A DNA stretch of 64,000 bases from assembly GCF_003594935.2 (NCBI RefSeq), contig NZ_CP043342.1, positions 558,001 to 622,000 on the forward strand. The letters run 5' to 3'. The translations under genes were made by a program, and so were the position numbers. This stretch comes from Enterobacter huaxiensis. Its GTDB lineage: Bacteria > Pseudomonadota > Gammaproteobacteria > Enterobacterales > Enterobacteriaceae. Below the pieces are notes generated by a model. That model worked only from the letters and a program-made list of their open reading frames with translations. It made no database searches and had not been told where the DNA came from. Below, in pieces: positions 41,536 to 51,909 of the stretch. Every line of letters begins with the position of its first letter. Position 1 is the first letter of the stretch.

Positions 41536-42304
41536 CTTCGAATTCCTCTTTCTGGGCTGCGGGAGCCGTCGGTTCAGGTGATTTACGCATCAGGTCGATC
41601 AGCGCCATGGCCAGCGCGGCCGCCGCAATCGCCAGCACCGGAAGCTTGAGCCAGGCGGCGGCGACAAAGCCGATAATGAAGTAAGGGATGTAGACGTTTT
41701 TCATCATGATCTTCAGCAGCACGGCGAAGCCGATGGCTGGCATGATCCCGCCCGCGACGCCGAGGCCGTCAATCAGACGCGCTGGCAGGACGTCAATGGC
41801 GGTTTTCGCATGTTCCGCACCGAAGTAGATCGGCAGGAACGCGCACAGAAAATAGAAGATGCCGAGCGCCAGCAGCGCAAGATAGTTAACCCGTTCAATA
41901 CCGTTGGTGTCTGCATTGGCCGCCATGCGATCGCAGCGCGACATGACGCCGGACATCACCGAGAAGAGGAACGTAATCCCCATCTGAACCGCCACGGCAA
42001 ACGGCACGGCGACGCCAACCGCGACTTCTGGCTTCACGCCGGTGCTGATGGCAAATGCGGTACCCACGATGGTGCCGATAATGACGTTCGGCGGCTGGGC
42101 ACCGGCGAGCGGGGCCAGCCCCATCCAGACCAGCTCTAACGTACCGCCGGTCAAAATGCCGGTGTGCAGATCGCCCAGAATCAGGCCGACCAGCGGCCCG
42201 AGTACCACCGGGCGGTGCATGTGCGTTAACCCGTTAAACATATCCAGACCGGCGATAAAGGCGAGTATGCCCAACCCCAGCGCCTGCAACAGACTGATTT
42301 CCAT
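41525..42304 (-). CDS. agaW: GalNAc-specific PTS EIIC component AgaW
   Basis: AgaW is the EIIC membrane subunit that binds the sugar together with AgaE. The 259-residue protein has about seven helices and the mannose-family signature TGGTLELVWMGLAPLAGAQPPN near residues 56-77. The ATG at 42304 gives the family N-terminus MEISLLQALGLG and lies 10 bases after agaV. It overlaps agaE by 11 bases. Confidence 0.94.
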   Translation of the reverse strand: MEISLLQALGLGILAFIAGLDMFNGLTHMHRPVVLGPLVGLILGDLHTGILTGGTLELVWMGLAPLAGAQPPNVIIGTIVGTAFAISTGVKPEVAVGVAVPFAVAVQMGITFLFSVMSGVMSRCDRMAANADTNGIERVNYLALLALGIFYFLCAFLPIYFGAEHAKTAIDVLPARLIDGLGVAGGIMPAIGFAVLLKIMMKNVYIPYFIIGFVAAAWLKLPVLAIAAAALAMALIDLMRKSPEPTAPAAQKEEFEDGI

Positions 42305-42314
42305 TGTGAATCCC

Positions 42315-42788
42315 TCAGAGCAGTTTAAAGAGATCCAAAGCAGTTTCTGTTGGAACGCCCTGAACGAAGCATTCCACACCGGCCGCTTTCAGGCCGTTGA
42401 ACGCGGTGATATCGTTCGCGTCGACAGAGACCGTTTTGGCAATTTGTTGTTTGCCACTGGCGTAGTGCATGTTTCCGACGTTAATACGGGTAATGGGCAC
42501 GCCGCCCTCAACCAGCTTCAGAAAATCGGCGGGTGATTTGCAGACCAGCAGGATTTTCTGGCGGTCAGCGGCGCGGTGAATGTTGTCGATGACCTTTTGC
42601 AGCGACCAGAAGCGCACGGCGATCCCTTCCGCGAGCACCATTTCCATCAGGTTCTGTTGAACCGGATCCTCAGCGACCTCATCGTTAGCGACCAGCACCA
42701 GGTTTGCCCCCGCAAACCCCACCCACTGCACGCCCACCTGACCGTGGATTAGGCGTTCATCGATGCGGCATAAGACAATGTTTGGCAT
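42315..42788 (-). CDS. agaV: GalNAc-specific PTS EIIB component AgaV
   Basis: AgaV is the cytoplasmic EIIB protein that carries phosphate on His 15 in RIDERLIHGQVG and delivers it to the incoming sugar. The 157-residue length and the LICR-type N-terminus are typical of mannose-family EIIB. It lies 20 bases after kbaZ and 10 before agaW. Confidence 0.94.
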   Translation of the reverse strand: MPNIVLCRIDERLIHGQVGVQWVGFAGANLVLVANDEVAEDPVQQNLMEMVLAEGIAVRFWSLQKVIDNIHRAADRQKILLVCKSPADFLKLVEGGVPITRINVGNMHYASGKQQIAKTVSVDANDITAFNGLKAAGVECFVQGVPTETALDLFKLL

Positions 42789-42808
42789 AGCGTTTTCCTC
42801 TTTTTTAA

Positions 42809-44104
42809 TTATGCGCTTTGAGTCGTTACGCCTTCGCAGGCGGCGTGGTACTGCTGGAGTATGTCCTGAATGTGGTCGATGATGAGTTCCCGCGGCGTTG
42901 ACTTGAGAGCGCCCTCGCGAACTTTGCCGTACTGCAACGGCAGGTACTGGCTGATCAGCGGCAGAGGAATAGGCTGGTCTGCCAGGTTACGCACCAGCCG
43001 CTCAAAGGCGTCGTCAATCTCGCCGTCCGGCCAGTAGTAGCGCACGCGGTCAGAGTAGCTGTAGCCGCGCGCCAGGCGGCGCGCGTTGCCGTCACCGTGA
43101 TAATGGTTTTGCCAGTATTCCGGGCGGTCGAGCATGACGTTTTCCAGCACGTGACGCAGGCCGGAGCTGGCTTTTGCCGGCAGCAGCTCCTCTTCAATCG
43201 CGGCCAGCGAGAACAGCGCCTCGCGCAGGGCGAAGGTCAGGGCGGGGCCAACTTTCAGAATCGCAAAGTGATCGTTGACCAGCTGGCGCAGCGCCTGTGG
43301 GGTCTGGTAGTCGGTGGAGTGCGCTTCAAACACCAGCGTATCGTAGGCTTCAACCATTTTGCTCAGGGCAACGGCTTTCTGCGGCTGATAGTCGCAGACG
43401 TGCGCGTGGTCGAACTCCACGCCAGGCTGAACCACCAGGCCAATAATGCGCGGCCAGATGTCGCTTAAGCCTTCCTTTTCGAACGCGTGGCGGTGCGCTT
43501 CAAGCGTGGCGCGTGCCGCGTCCGGCGTGGTGACGGCAAGTTCAGTGAGCGTCTCGTGCGCGCCACCCGGAACCGGCACTTCCGTGCCGATAACGTAGAC
43601 CAATTCGGCAGCGCCAAACTGCTCGAGGCTGGTCGCTTCAGCAATTTTCGCCAGTCGCGCGGCGCGCTCGGCGACGATCGCGTCGGTTAAAGGAACGGGA
43701 TCGTCCTTGCAGGACATGCTGCAGTCGAGATGGATCTTCTTAAACCCGGCGGCCACGTAGCTTCTGATCAGATCGTCGGCGTTCGCCATCGCCTGCAGCG
43801 CGGGCAGGTTTTGCCAGCGGTTTGGGCCTAAATGATCGCCGCCGAGGATCAGCTGCGACGTCGGGAAACCCAGTGATTCCGCTAGCCTGCAGACAAACCC
43901 GTGAAAATCGGCGGGCGTCATGCCGGTATAGCCGCCAAACTGATCTACCTGGTTGGAGGTGGCTTCAATCAGCAGGGGCGTTTGGTGTGACTGTGCGTAA
44001 CGAATTGCGGCTTCAAGTACCAGTGGATGTGCGGAACAAACGGCATAAATCCCGTTTGCATTCCCCCGTTTATGTCGTTCCACCATTTCTGTCAGATGTT
44101 TCAC
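42809..44104 (-). CDS. kbaZ: Tagatose-1,6-bisphosphate aldolase subunit KbaZ
   Basis: KbaZ (AgaZ) is the non-catalytic, chaperone-like subunit that activates and stabilises KbaY. The 431-residue protein shows [46 protein letters not shown] and [10 protein letters not shown], all hallmarks of the family. It is first in the operon kbaZ-agaVWEFA and divergent from agaR; three AgaR-like operators lie in the gap. Confidence 0.95.
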   Translation of the reverse strand: MKHLTEMVERHKRGNANGIYAVCSAHPLVLEAAIRYAQSHQTPLLIEATSNQVDQFGGYTGMTPADFHGFVCRLAESLGFPTSQLILGGDHLGPNRWQNLPALQAMANADDLIRSYVAAGFKKIHLDCSMSCKDDPVPLTDAIVAERAARLAKIAEATSLEQFGAAELVYVIGTEVPVPGGAHETLTELAVTTPDAARATLEAHRHAFEKEGLSDIWPRIIGLVVQPGVEFDHAHVCDYQPQKAVALSKMVEAYDTLVFEAHSTDYQTPQALRQLVNDHFAILKVGPALTFALREALFSLAAIEEELLPAKASSGLRHVLENVMLDRPEYWQNHYHGDGNARRLARGYSYSDRVRYYWPDGEIDDAFERLVRNLADQPIPLPLISQYLPLQYGKVREGALKSTPRELIIDHIQDILQQYHAACEGVTTQSA

Positions 44105-44135
44105 TTTCCTCTCCGTTTCGGATGGTAATGATATT

Positions 44136-44159
44136 TATCTTTCGTTTTGTTTCATTTGA
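44136..44159. promoter_or_regulatory. AgaR-like operator 3 (kbaZ side)
   Basis: The core TTTCGTTTTGTTTCATTT matches the AgaR pattern except at the last base, 32 bases upstream of the kbaZ start. Confidence 0.7.
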
Positions 44160-44173
44160 TACTGCATCATGGT

Positions 44174-44197
44174 GTTATAAAAATAAAACGAAAGATA
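44174..44197. promoter_or_regulatory. AgaR-like operator 4 (middle)
   Basis: In reverse orientation, AAATAAAACGAAAGATA matches most of the pattern; the outer part is degenerate. Confidence 0.5.
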
Positions 44198-44313
44198 ATA
44201 GTTTTCCGATCTGTTTCACAAAAGAAACATAATGAAAGGTTTCAGCTGCTGCTAAGCTTACGTCTGAAGGCCAGACAGGACTTGCATTCCCGTAAAAGAA
44301 AGGCCTTAATAGG

Positions 44314-44337
44314 CAAAACGAAATGAAACGAAAGTTT
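44314..44337. promoter_or_regulatory. AgaR-like operator 5 (agaR side)
   Basis: In reverse orientation, CAAAACGAAATGAAACGAAA is a full match to the AgaR pattern. It lies 14 bases upstream of the agaR start codon, placing it to control agaR itself. Confidence 0.72.
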
Positions 44338-44351
44338 ATTAAGGAGCTCGT

Positions 44352-45155
44352 ATGAGCAGCACCGATTCATCTGCGGAGAAGCGCATCACCGGCACCAGCG
44401 AAAGGCGGGAGCAGATCATTCAGCGGTTGCGGGCGCAGGGAAGCGTGCAGGTTAACGATCTTTCTCATTTATACGGCGTGTCGACGGTGACGATCCGCAA
44501 CGATCTGGCGTTCCTGGAAAAGCAGGGCATCGCCGTGCGCGCCTACGGCGGCGCGCTGATCTGTGAAGGCAATGCACAAGGCATTGAGCCGTCTGTGGAA
44601 GACAAAAGCTCGCTGAATACGGCGGTAAAACGCAGTATTGCGCAGGCAGCCGCGGAACTGGTAAAGCCCGGACACCGCATTATTCTGGATTCCGGTACCA
44701 CGACGTTTGAAATCGCCCGTATGCTGCGCCAGCACACGGACGTGATTGCAATGACCAACGGCATGAACGTTGCGAACGCGTTGCTGGAAGCTGAAGGGGT
44801 GGAATTGCTGATGACCGGTGGGCATTTGCGCCGTCAGTCACAATCTTTCTATGGAGACCAGGCGGAGCAGTCGCTGCAAAATTACCATTTTGACCTGCTG
44901 TTTCTGGGCGTCGACGCCATCGATCTCGATCGCGGCGTGAGCACGCACAACGAGGATGAAGCCCGTCTGAACCGTAAAATGTGCGAGGTGGCGGAGCGTA
45001 TTATCGTTGTCACTGACTCCAGCAAATTTAACCGCTCGAGCCTGCATAAAATCATCGATACCCAACGGATTGATATGATTATTGTCGATGAAGGCATTCC
45101 GGCGGAGAGCCTGGAAGGATTACGTAAGAGCGGGATTGACGTGGTGCTGGTTTAA
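44352..45155 (+). CDS. agaR: Transcriptional repressor AgaR (DeoR family)
   Basis: AgaR represses the GalNAc genes until an intermediate of the pathway relieves it. The 267-residue protein has an N-terminal DeoR winged helix ([20 protein letters not shown], recognition part [11 protein letters not shown]) and a C-terminal DeoR sugar-phosphate domain with [12 protein letters not shown] and [17 protein letters not shown]. The ATG at 44352 is preceded by AAGGAG at good distance. It is divergent from kbaZ. Confidence 0.95.
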   Translation: MSSTDSSAEKRITGTSERREQIIQRLRAQGSVQVNDLSHLYGVSTVTIRNDLAFLEKQGIAVRAYGGALICEGNAQGIEPSVEDKSSLNTAVKRSIAQAAAELVKPGHRIILDSGTTTFEIARMLRQHTDVIAMTNGMNVANALLEAEGVELLMTGGHLRRQSQSFYGDQAEQSLQNYHFDLLFLGVDAIDLDRGVSTHNEDEARLNRKMCEVAERIIVVTDSSKFNRSSLHKIIDTQRIDMIIVDEGIPAESLEGLRKSGIDVVLV

Positions 45156-45200
45156 GGGGGGCTTTCCCCCTCACCCTAACCCTCTCCCACAGGGAGAGGG
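45156..45200. repeat. Palindromic intergenic element between agaR and garD
   Basis: Two hairpins follow the agaR stop: GGGGG-CTTT-CCCCC and CCCTCTCCC-ACA-GGGAGAGGG (45180-45200), joined by CTCACCCTAA. The CCCTCACCCTAACCCTCTCCC type element is common between enterobacterial genes. It probably acts as a bidirectional terminator for the convergent genes agaR and garD. Confidence 0.65.
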
Positions 45201-45228
45201 TACCGTTCGATGCGGTTGGGAATATGAA

Positions 45229-46800
45229 TCACGTCACCGGTGCCGGGTTAAACACCGCCAGCTGGTTATGCAATCCCCATTGGTCAGAGAAGGTTTTTTT
45301 CCGCCCGCTCGCCACGTCCAGAATGAAGTGGAACAGCTTCCAGCCGACGTCCTCAATGCTCTCTTCTCCGGTGGCGATGGTGCCCGCGTTGATGTCCATT
45401 AAGTCATACCAGCGGTTTGCCAGCTCGGTGCGGGTTGCCATTTTAATCACCGGCACCGCCATCAGGCCGTACGGCGTACCGCGTCCGGTGGTGAATACCT
45501 GCACCGTAATACCGGATGCTACCTGCTGCGTGCCGCAGACGAAATCGCTGGCCGGCGTTGCCGCGTATATCAGGCCGCGTTTCGTCGGGCGCTGGCCCGG
45601 GGAGAGCACTTCCACAATCGCGCTCTGGCCGGATTTGGCAATCGACCCGAGCGCTTTTTCCACCACGTTTGCCAGGCCGCCTTTCTTATTGCCCGGCGAC
45701 GGGTTGGCGCTGCGGTCGGTTTGGCCCATATCGAGATAGTTATCGTACCAGGCCATCTCTTCCAGCAGGCGCTTGCCCACTTCTTCGTTGACGGCGCGCG
45801 GCGTCAGCAGGTGGATGGCGTCACGCACTTCGGTCACTTCAGAGAACATCACCGTGGCGCCGCAGCGTACGAACAGATCGGACGCATAGCCTACCGCCGG
45901 GTTGGCGGTGACGCCGGAAAACGCATCGCTGCCGCCGCACTGGGTTCCCACGACCAGATCAGACGCCGGGCAGGTTTCGCGCTGGCGCTTGTTGAGCTTG
46001 TCCAGATGACGTTCAGCTACCTGAAGAATATCGTCGACCATTGATTTGAAGCCGACGTGGTGTTCGTCCTGCAGACGCACGATGCTGGCCTCGTCGACCG
46101 GAATGGCTTTGACATCTTCGGTGCCCTGCAGCAGACGCTCAGGCTGCAGCTTTTCGCAGCCCAGACCAATCACCATCACCTCGCCGCCAAAGTTCGGGTT
46201 GAGCGCGATATTGTGGATTGTGCGAATAGGCACCACCGCCGCGGGCGCGTTGATCGCCACGCCGCAGCCGTAGAGGTGGTTCAGGCCCACCACGCCGTCG
46301 ACGTTCGGGTATTTCGGCAGCAGATCGCGCTCGATGATTTTGACTACGTAATCCACCACGCCCGCCACGCAGTGCACGCTGGTGGTAATACCGAGCAGGT
46401 TCTTGGTGCCGACGCTGCCGTCTGCATTGCGGTAGCCTTCGAAGGTATAGCCTTCCAGCGGCGGCAGCGGCTCAGGCACGCGCGTAGCCAGCGGCAGGGT
46501 GTTAAGCGGCGGCGCTTTTGGCAGTTCCACCAGCGACTCCTCAATCCAGCTTCCCTGCGGGATGGCGCGAACGGCATAGCCAATCACTTCACCGTAGCGC
46601 ACGATTTCACCGTGAGCCGGGATATCCACCAGCGCGACTTTATGTCCCTGAGGAATATGCTCAACCAGTTCCAGCCCGTCCGGGAACCGGGTTCCCGCTT
46701 TTAAGCCGTTGTCGTTAACAATAATCGCCACGTTATCGGTGTCGTGTACTTTTATATAGAACGCCGTCGGCGATGCTTGTCGAATTTCAATGTCGGCCAT
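45229..46800 (-). CDS. garD: Galactarate dehydratase GarD
   Basis: GarD removes water from galactarate to give 5-keto-4-deoxy-glucarate. The 523-residue protein has an N-terminal SAF domain (about 1-95) and the UxaA-type catalytic part with [38 protein letters not shown] and [10 protein letters not shown]. Length equals that of E. coli GarD. It is divergent from garP, and the shared control region should be activated by CdaR (SdaR), which is encoded elsewhere. Confidence 0.96.
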   Translation of the reverse strand: MADIEIRQASPTAFYIKVHDTDNVAIIVNDNGLKAGTRFPDGLELVEHIPQGHKVALVDIPAHGEIVRYGEVIGYAVRAIPQGSWIEESLVELPKAPPLNTLPLATRVPEPLPPLEGYTFEGYRNADGSVGTKNLLGITTSVHCVAGVVDYVVKIIERDLLPKYPNVDGVVGLNHLYGCGVAINAPAAVVPIRTIHNIALNPNFGGEVMVIGLGCEKLQPERLLQGTEDVKAIPVDEASIVRLQDEHHVGFKSMVDDILQVAERHLDKLNKRQRETCPASDLVVGTQCGGSDAFSGVTANPAVGYASDLFVRCGATVMFSEVTEVRDAIHLLTPRAVNEEVGKRLLEEMAWYDNYLDMGQTDRSANPSPGNKKGGLANVVEKALGSIAKSGQSAIVEVLSPGQRPTKRGLIYAATPASDFVCGTQQVASGITVQVFTTGRGTPYGLMAVPVIKMATRTELANRWYDLMDINAGTIATGEESIEDVGWKLFHFILDVASGRKKTFSDQWGLHNQLAVFNPAPVT

Positions 46801-47212
46801 TGTTCAGTATTCTCCAGCAAAGTGTCTGATAATAAATGCAGCCAGATAGATATTTATTTTCTTATTATAAAAATAAAGACGCTGCTTTCTTAAATAAAGA
46901 ATGTCAGGACTTTGAGTATAAAAATGTGATCCTGATCACTCCCTAATGCGAGACGTCACGCCCTTTAGCCGCTAATCGCTGATTCTGTGCATCAGCGCCC
47001 AACGTGTTGTGCATATGCTCAAAATATTATTGATGATAGCCGTTATAATTGAGCGTTATTACAATGTGCAGACAGCGGGTGATGATTATACTGAATCACG
47101 ATTTCATTGCGTCTGGTTAATTACCTGATATTGCCTGCTATCGATAAATAATCAGGGAATACTCCTTCTAAAAATTATAAATATAACTATCGATGTGCCT
47201 GAGGAAATAAAC
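46801..47212. promoter_or_regulatory. garD-garP divergent control region
   Basis: This 412-base gap has no plausible gene. It is AT-rich and contains a strong CRP site TGTGATCCTGATCACT at 46925-46940 (TGTGA-N6-TCAC). In E. coli both gar transcripts start from such a region and need the activator CdaR; I cannot name the CdaR sites from sequence alone. garP has a good ribosome-binding site GAGGA at 47200. Confidence 0.7.
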
Positions 47213-48547
47213 ATGATACTGGATACCACTGTAGAATCGAAAAAGGGTGTACCCACCCGATATTTAATTCTGCTGATTATTTTTATCGTCACGGCCATTA
47301 ACTATGCTGACCGTGCAACGCTGTCGATTGCCGGTACCGAGGTGGCGAAAGAGCTGCAGTTAAGCGCCGTATCTATGGGGTATATCTTCTCCGCGTTCGG
47401 CTGGGCTTACCTGCTGATGCAGATCCCCGGCGGCTGGCTGCTCGATAAGTTCGGCTCTAAAAAGGTTTACACCTACAGCCTGTTCTTCTGGTCGCTGTTC
47501 ACCTTCCTGCAGGGCTTTGTGGACGTCTTCCCGCTGGCCTGGGCGGGCGTATCAATGTTCATCATGCGCTTTATGCTCGGCTTCTCGGAAGCGCCGTCAT
47601 TCCCGGCGAACGCCCGTATCGTGGCGGCCTGGTTCCCGACCAAAGAGCGCGGCACCGCGTCTGCGTTATTTAACGCGGCGCAGTATTTCTCGCTGGCAAT
47701 CTTCTCGCCGCTGCTGGGCTGGCTGACCTTCGCCTGGGGCTGGGAACATGTCTTCACCGTCATGGGCGTGATTGGTTTCGTGCTGACCGGCGTATGGGTG
47801 AAGTACATCCATAACCCGACCGACCATCCGCGGATGTCCGAGCAGGAGCTGACGTTCATCACCGAAGGTGGCGCCGTGGTCGATATGGATCACAAAAAGC
47901 CGGGCGTACAGGCTGCGAGCGGCCCGAAACTCCACTACATCAAACAGTTATTGACCAACCGCATGATGCTGGGCGTCTTTTTTGGTCAATACTTTATCAA
48001 CACTATCACCTGGTTCTTCCTCACCTGGTTCCCGATTTATCTGGTGCAGGAAAAAGGGATGTCGATTCTGAAGGTGGGCCTGGTGGCATCCATTCCCGCG
48101 CTGTGCGGCTTTGCCGGTGGCGTGCTGGGCGGGGTGTTCTCGGATTACCTGATTAAGCAGGGCAAGTCGATAACGCTGGCGCGTAAGCTGCCGATTGTGC
48201 TGGGCATGCTGCTGGCGTCGTCCATTATTCTCTGTAACTACACCAACAACACCACGCTGGTGGTTGCCCTGATGGCGCTGGCCTTCTTCGGCAAAGGCTT
48301 TGGTGCGCTGGGATGGCCGGTCATTTCCGACACCGCGCCAAAAGAGATTGTTGGCCTGTGCGGCGGCGTGTTTAACGTCTTTGGTAACGTGGCGTCTATC
48401 GCGACGCCGCTGGTAATTGGTTATCTGGTCAGTGAACTGCATTCGTTCAACGCGGCACTGGTATTCGTTGGCTGTTCAGCGTTGATGGCGATGTTCTGCT
48501 ACCTGTTCGTGGTAGGCGACATTAAACGTATGGAATTGCAGAAATAA
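47213..48547 (+). CDS. garP: Galactarate/glucarate transporter GarP
   Basis: GarP is a major facilitator superfamily carrier of the anion:cation symporter group that imports galactarate, glucarate and glycerate with protons. The 444-residue protein has 12 helices and the family motif GWLLDKFGSKKVY between helices 2 and 3. The start at 47213 (MILDTTVESKKG) is chosen over an earlier in-frame start because GAGGA lies 8 bases before it. It leads the operon garP-garL-garR-garK. Confidence 0.95.
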   Translation: MILDTTVESKKGVPTRYLILLIIFIVTAINYADRATLSIAGTEVAKELQLSAVSMGYIFSAFGWAYLLMQIPGGWLLDKFGSKKVYTYSLFFWSLFTFLQGFVDVFPLAWAGVSMFIMRFMLGFSEAPSFPANARIVAAWFPTKERGTASALFNAAQYFSLAIFSPLLGWLTFAWGWEHVFTVMGVIGFVLTGVWVKYIHNPTDHPRMSEQELTFITEGGAVVDMDHKKPGVQAASGPKLHYIKQLLTNRMMLGVFFGQYFINTITWFFLTWFPIYLVQEKGMSILKVGLVASIPALCGFAGGVLGGVFSDYLIKQGKSITLARKLPIVLGMLLASSIILCNYTNNTTLVVALMALAFFGKGFGALGWPVISDTAPKEIVGLCGGVFNVFGNVASIATPLVIGYLVSELHSFNAALVFVGCSALMAMFCYLFVVGDIKRMELQK

Positions 48548-48562
48548 GCAAAGGTATAAGCG

Positions 48563-49333
48563 ATGAGTAACGATATCTTCCCGAATAAATTTAAGGCAGC
48601 CCTCGCGGCGAACCAGATCCAGATTGGCTGCTGGTCTGCCCTGGCAAACCCCATCAGCACCGAAGTGCTGGGCCTGGCCGGATTCGACTGGCTGGTGCTG
48701 GACGGCGAACATGCGCCTAACGATATCAGCACCTTTATCCCGCAGCTGATGACGCTGAAGGGCAGCCAGAGCGCGCCTGTGGTGCGTGTGCCGACGAACG
48801 AGCCGGTGATCGTCAAGCGCCTGCTGGATATCGGCTTCTACAACTTCCTGATCCCGTTCGTGGAGACCGAAGAAGAAGCGGTGCGGGCCGTGGCCTCTAC
48901 ACGCTATCCGCCAGAAGGCATTCGCGGCGTGTCCGTATCGCATCGCGCCAACATGTTTGGCACCGTGCCGGACTACTTCGCGCAGTCCAACAAGAACATC
49001 ACCATTCTGGTGCAGATTGAAAGCCAGCAGGGCGTTGATAACGTCGATGCCATCGCCGCAACCGACGGCGTAGACGGCATTTTCGTTGGCCCAAGCGATC
49101 TGGCGGCTGCCTTCGGCCACCTGGGCAATGCGGGTCATCCGGACGTGCAGCGCGCCATCCAGCACATTTTCGCCCGCGCCAAAGCGCACGGCAAACCGTG
49201 CGGCATTCTGGCCCCGGTTGAAGCGGATGCACGCCGCTACCTGGAGTGGGGCGCAACTTTTGTTGCCGTGGGCAGCGACCTCGGCGTATTCCGCTCCGCC
49301 ACGCAGAAATTAGCAGACGCTTTTAAAAAATAA
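48563..49333 (+). CDS. garL: 5-keto-4-deoxy-D-glucarate aldolase GarL
   Basis: GarL splits 5-keto-4-deoxy-glucarate into pyruvate and tartronate semialdehyde. The 256-residue protein is of the HpcH/HpaI class II aldolase family: metal-ligand and substrate regions [38 protein letters not shown] and [14 protein letters not shown] are intact. It starts 15 bases after garP. Confidence 0.96.
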   Translation: MSNDIFPNKFKAALAANQIQIGCWSALANPISTEVLGLAGFDWLVLDGEHAPNDISTFIPQLMTLKGSQSAPVVRVPTNEPVIVKRLLDIGFYNFLIPFVETEEEAVRAVASTRYPPEGIRGVSVSHRANMFGTVPDYFAQSNKNITILVQIESQQGVDNVDAIAATDGVDGIFVGPSDLAAAFGHLGNAGHPDVQRAIQHIFARAKAHGKPCGILAPVEADARRYLEWGATFVAVGSDLGVFRSATQKLADAFKK

Positions 49334-49353
49334 CCATCATTGAGGAAAAAATT

Positions 49354-50244
49354 ATGACGCTGAAAGTGGGTTTTATTGGCCTGGGTATCATGGGCAAACC
49401 AATGAGCAAAAACCTCATTAAAGCAGGTTACTCACTGGTGGTTTCCGACCGTAATCCAGAAGCTGTTGCAGAAGTCATTTCTGCCGGCGCAGAAGCGGCC
49501 TCCACGGCTAAAGCCATTGCCGAGCAGTGTGATGTGGTCATCACCATGCTGCCAAATTCCCCGCACGTAAAAGAAGTGGCGCTGGGCGAAAACGGCATTA
49601 TCGATGGGGCAAAACCGGGCCTGGTGGTGATTGATATGAGTTCTATCGCCCCGCTGGCCAGCCGTGAAATCAGCGAGGCGCTGAAGGCGAAAGGCGTCGA
49701 TATGCTCGATGCGCCGGTGAGCGGCGGCGAGCCGAAAGCCATCGACGGCACGCTGTCGGTGATGGTGGGCGGCGACAAGGCGATTTTCGACAAGTACTAC
49801 GACCTGATGAAAGCCATGGCCGGTTCCGTGGTGCACACCGGTGAAATTGGCGCAGGCAACGTCACCAAGCTGGCGAACCAGGTGATTGTGGCGCTGAACA
49901 TCGCGGCGATGTCTGAAGCGCTGACTCTGGCAACCAAAGCAGGCGTAAACCCGGATCTGGTTTATCAGGCGATCCGCGGCGGCCTGGCGGGCAGCACCGT
50001 GCTGGATGCCAAAGCGCCGATGGTGATGGATCGTAACTTTAAGCCCGGTTTCCGCATCGACCTGCACATTAAAGATCTGGCGAACGCGCTGGACACCTCC
50101 CACGGCGTGGGCGCGCAGCTGCCGCTGACCGCCGCCGTCATGGAGATGATGCAGGCGCTCCGTGCGGATGGTCTGGGTACTGCCGACCACAGCGCCATCG
50201 CGTGCTACTACGAAAAACTGGCGAAAGTGGAAGTCTCTCGCTAA
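49354..50244 (+). CDS. garR: Tartronate semialdehyde reductase GarR
   Basis: GarR reduces tartronate semialdehyde to D-glycerate with NADH. The 296-residue beta-hydroxyacid dehydrogenase has the Rossmann signature GFIGLGIMGKPMSKNL at the N-terminus, the substrate loop DAPVSGGEPKA and the catalytic Lys in GAGNVTKLANQ (about residue 171). It lies 20 bases after garL. A REP element follows. Confidence 0.96.
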   Translation: MTLKVGFIGLGIMGKPMSKNLIKAGYSLVVSDRNPEAVAEVISAGAEAASTAKAIAEQCDVVITMLPNSPHVKEVALGENGIIDGAKPGLVVIDMSSIAPLASREISEALKAKGVDMLDAPVSGGEPKAIDGTLSVMVGGDKAIFDKYYDLMKAMAGSVVHTGEIGAGNVTKLANQVIVALNIAAMSEALTLATKAGVNPDLVYQAIRGGLAGSTVLDAKAPMVMDRNFKPGFRIDLHIKDLANALDTSHGVGAQLPLTAAVMEMMQALRADGLGTADHSAIACYYEKLAKVEVSR

Positions 50245-50251
50245 TAACGTC

Positions 50252-50283
50252 GTGCCCGGTGGCGCTGCGCTTACCGGGCCTAC
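50252..50283. repeat. REP element between garR and garK
   Basis: A single REP palindrome (GCCCGGTGGCGCTGCGC type, ending GGGCCTAC) sits inside the gar operon. In such positions REP stems often protect the upstream part of the mRNA. Confidence 0.85.
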
Positions 50284-50320
50284 GGTCCAGGCCGAAAATG
50301 TGCAGTAACAGGCTACAACT

Positions 50321-51466
50321 ATGAAAATCGTAATCGCTCCAGACTCTTATAAAGAAAGCCTCTCTGCCACCGAGGTAGCTCAGGCGATAGAAAAAGGATT
50401 TCGGGAAATTTTCCCCGATGCACTTTATGTTTCTGTGCCTGTCGCTGACGGTGGAGAAGGTACAGTCGAAGCGATGATTGCTGCCACCCAGGGCGCGGAA
50501 CAGCACGCCGTTGTTACCGGGCCTATGGGGGAGAAAGTCAACGCCTGCTGGGGGATGTCCGGCGACGGCAGCACGGCGTTCATCGAGATGGCGGCCGCCA
50601 GCGGCCTGGCGCTTGTGCCTCACGCGCAGCGTAACCCACTCGTCACCACCTCACGCGGTACCGGGGAGCTTATCCTCAGCGCGCTGGATAAGGGCGCGCG
50701 CAATATTATTATCGGCATCGGCGGCAGCGCCACCAACGATGGCGGCGCCGGTATGATGCAGGCGCTGGGTGCGAAGCTTACGGACGCCAACGGCACGGAG
50801 ATCGGCTACGGCGGCAGCAGCCTGATGGCGCTTAACGGTATTGATGTATCAGGGCTGGATGCGCGGCTTAAGGGCTGCGCAATCCGCGTGGCCTGCGACG
50901 TCACCAATCCGCTGGTGGGGGAGAAGGGGGCGTCACGCATCTTTGGTCCACAAAAAGGGGCGACCGAGGGGATGATCCTCGAACTGGACGCCAACCTTAG
51001 CCACTATGCGGACATGATCAAAAAATCCCTGCATATTGACGTTAAACACGTCCCGGGCGCAGGGGCCGCGGGCGGGATGGGAGCGGCCTTGATGGCTTTC
51101 CTCGGCGCGGAGCTCAAGAGCGGGATTGAGATTGTTACCCAGGCGCTCAATCTTGAAGAGCATATTCACGACTGCACCTGGGTGCTGACGGGCGAAGGGC
51201 GGATCGACAGCCAGAGCATTCACGGTAAAGTGCCCGTTGGCGTGGCAAACGTCGCCAAGAAATACCATAAGCCGGTGATCGGGATCGCCGGCAGCCTTAC
51301 CCCGGACGTGGGCGTAGTCCACCAGTACGGTATCGACGCCGTGTTCAGCGTCCTGAGCAGTATCGGCTCGCTCGAAGAGGCATTCCGCGGCGCTTATGAC
51401 AATATTTACCGCGCCTCGCGCAATATCGCCGCCACTTTGCAGGTGGGGATGCACACCCAAGGGTGA
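50321..51466 (+). CDS. garK: Glycerate 2-kinase GarK
   Basis: GarK phosphorylates D-glycerate to 2-phosphoglycerate, sending galactarate carbon into glycolysis. The 381-residue protein belongs to glycerate kinase type 1 family, starting MKIVIAPDSYKESLSA, with GGSATNDGGAGMMQALG and HVPGAGAAGGMGAAL. Length equals that of E. coli GarK. Its stop codon lies within the -35 box of rnpB. Confidence 0.96.
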   Translation: MKIVIAPDSYKESLSATEVAQAIEKGFREIFPDALYVSVPVADGGEGTVEAMIAATQGAEQHAVVTGPMGEKVNACWGMSGDGSTAFIEMAAASGLALVPHAQRNPLVTTSRGTGELILSALDKGARNIIIGIGGSATNDGGAGMMQALGAKLTDANGTEIGYGGSSLMALNGIDVSGLDARLKGCAIRVACDVTNPLVGEKGASRIFGPQKGATEGMILELDANLSHYADMIKKSLHIDVKHVPGAGAAGGMGAALMAFLGAELKSGIEIVTQALNLEEHIHDCTWVLTGEGRIDSQSIHGKVPVGVANVAKKYHKPVIGIAGSLTPDVGVVHQYGIDAVFSVLSSIGSLEEAFRGAYDNIYRASRNIAATLQVGMHTQG

Positions 51467-51491
51467 CAGCGGGGCGCAAACCCTCTATACT
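51463..51491 (+). promoter_or_regulatory. rnpB promoter
   Basis: The -35 GTGACA (51463-51468) and -10 TATACT (51486-51491) are 17 bases apart, with the RNA start 8 bases downstream of the -10. The -35 box overlaps the garK stop codon. Confidence 0.85.
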
Positions 51492-51498
51492 TCGCGCC

Positions 51499-51878
<380 letters not shown>

Positions 51879-51886
51879 TCTTACAG

Positions 51887-51909
51887 AACCCCGCTTCGGC
51901 GGGGTTTTT
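51887..51909 (+). terminator. rnpB terminator
   Basis: The hairpin AACCCCGC-TTC-GGCGGGGTT followed by TTT is the standard rnpB terminator. Confidence 0.9.
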
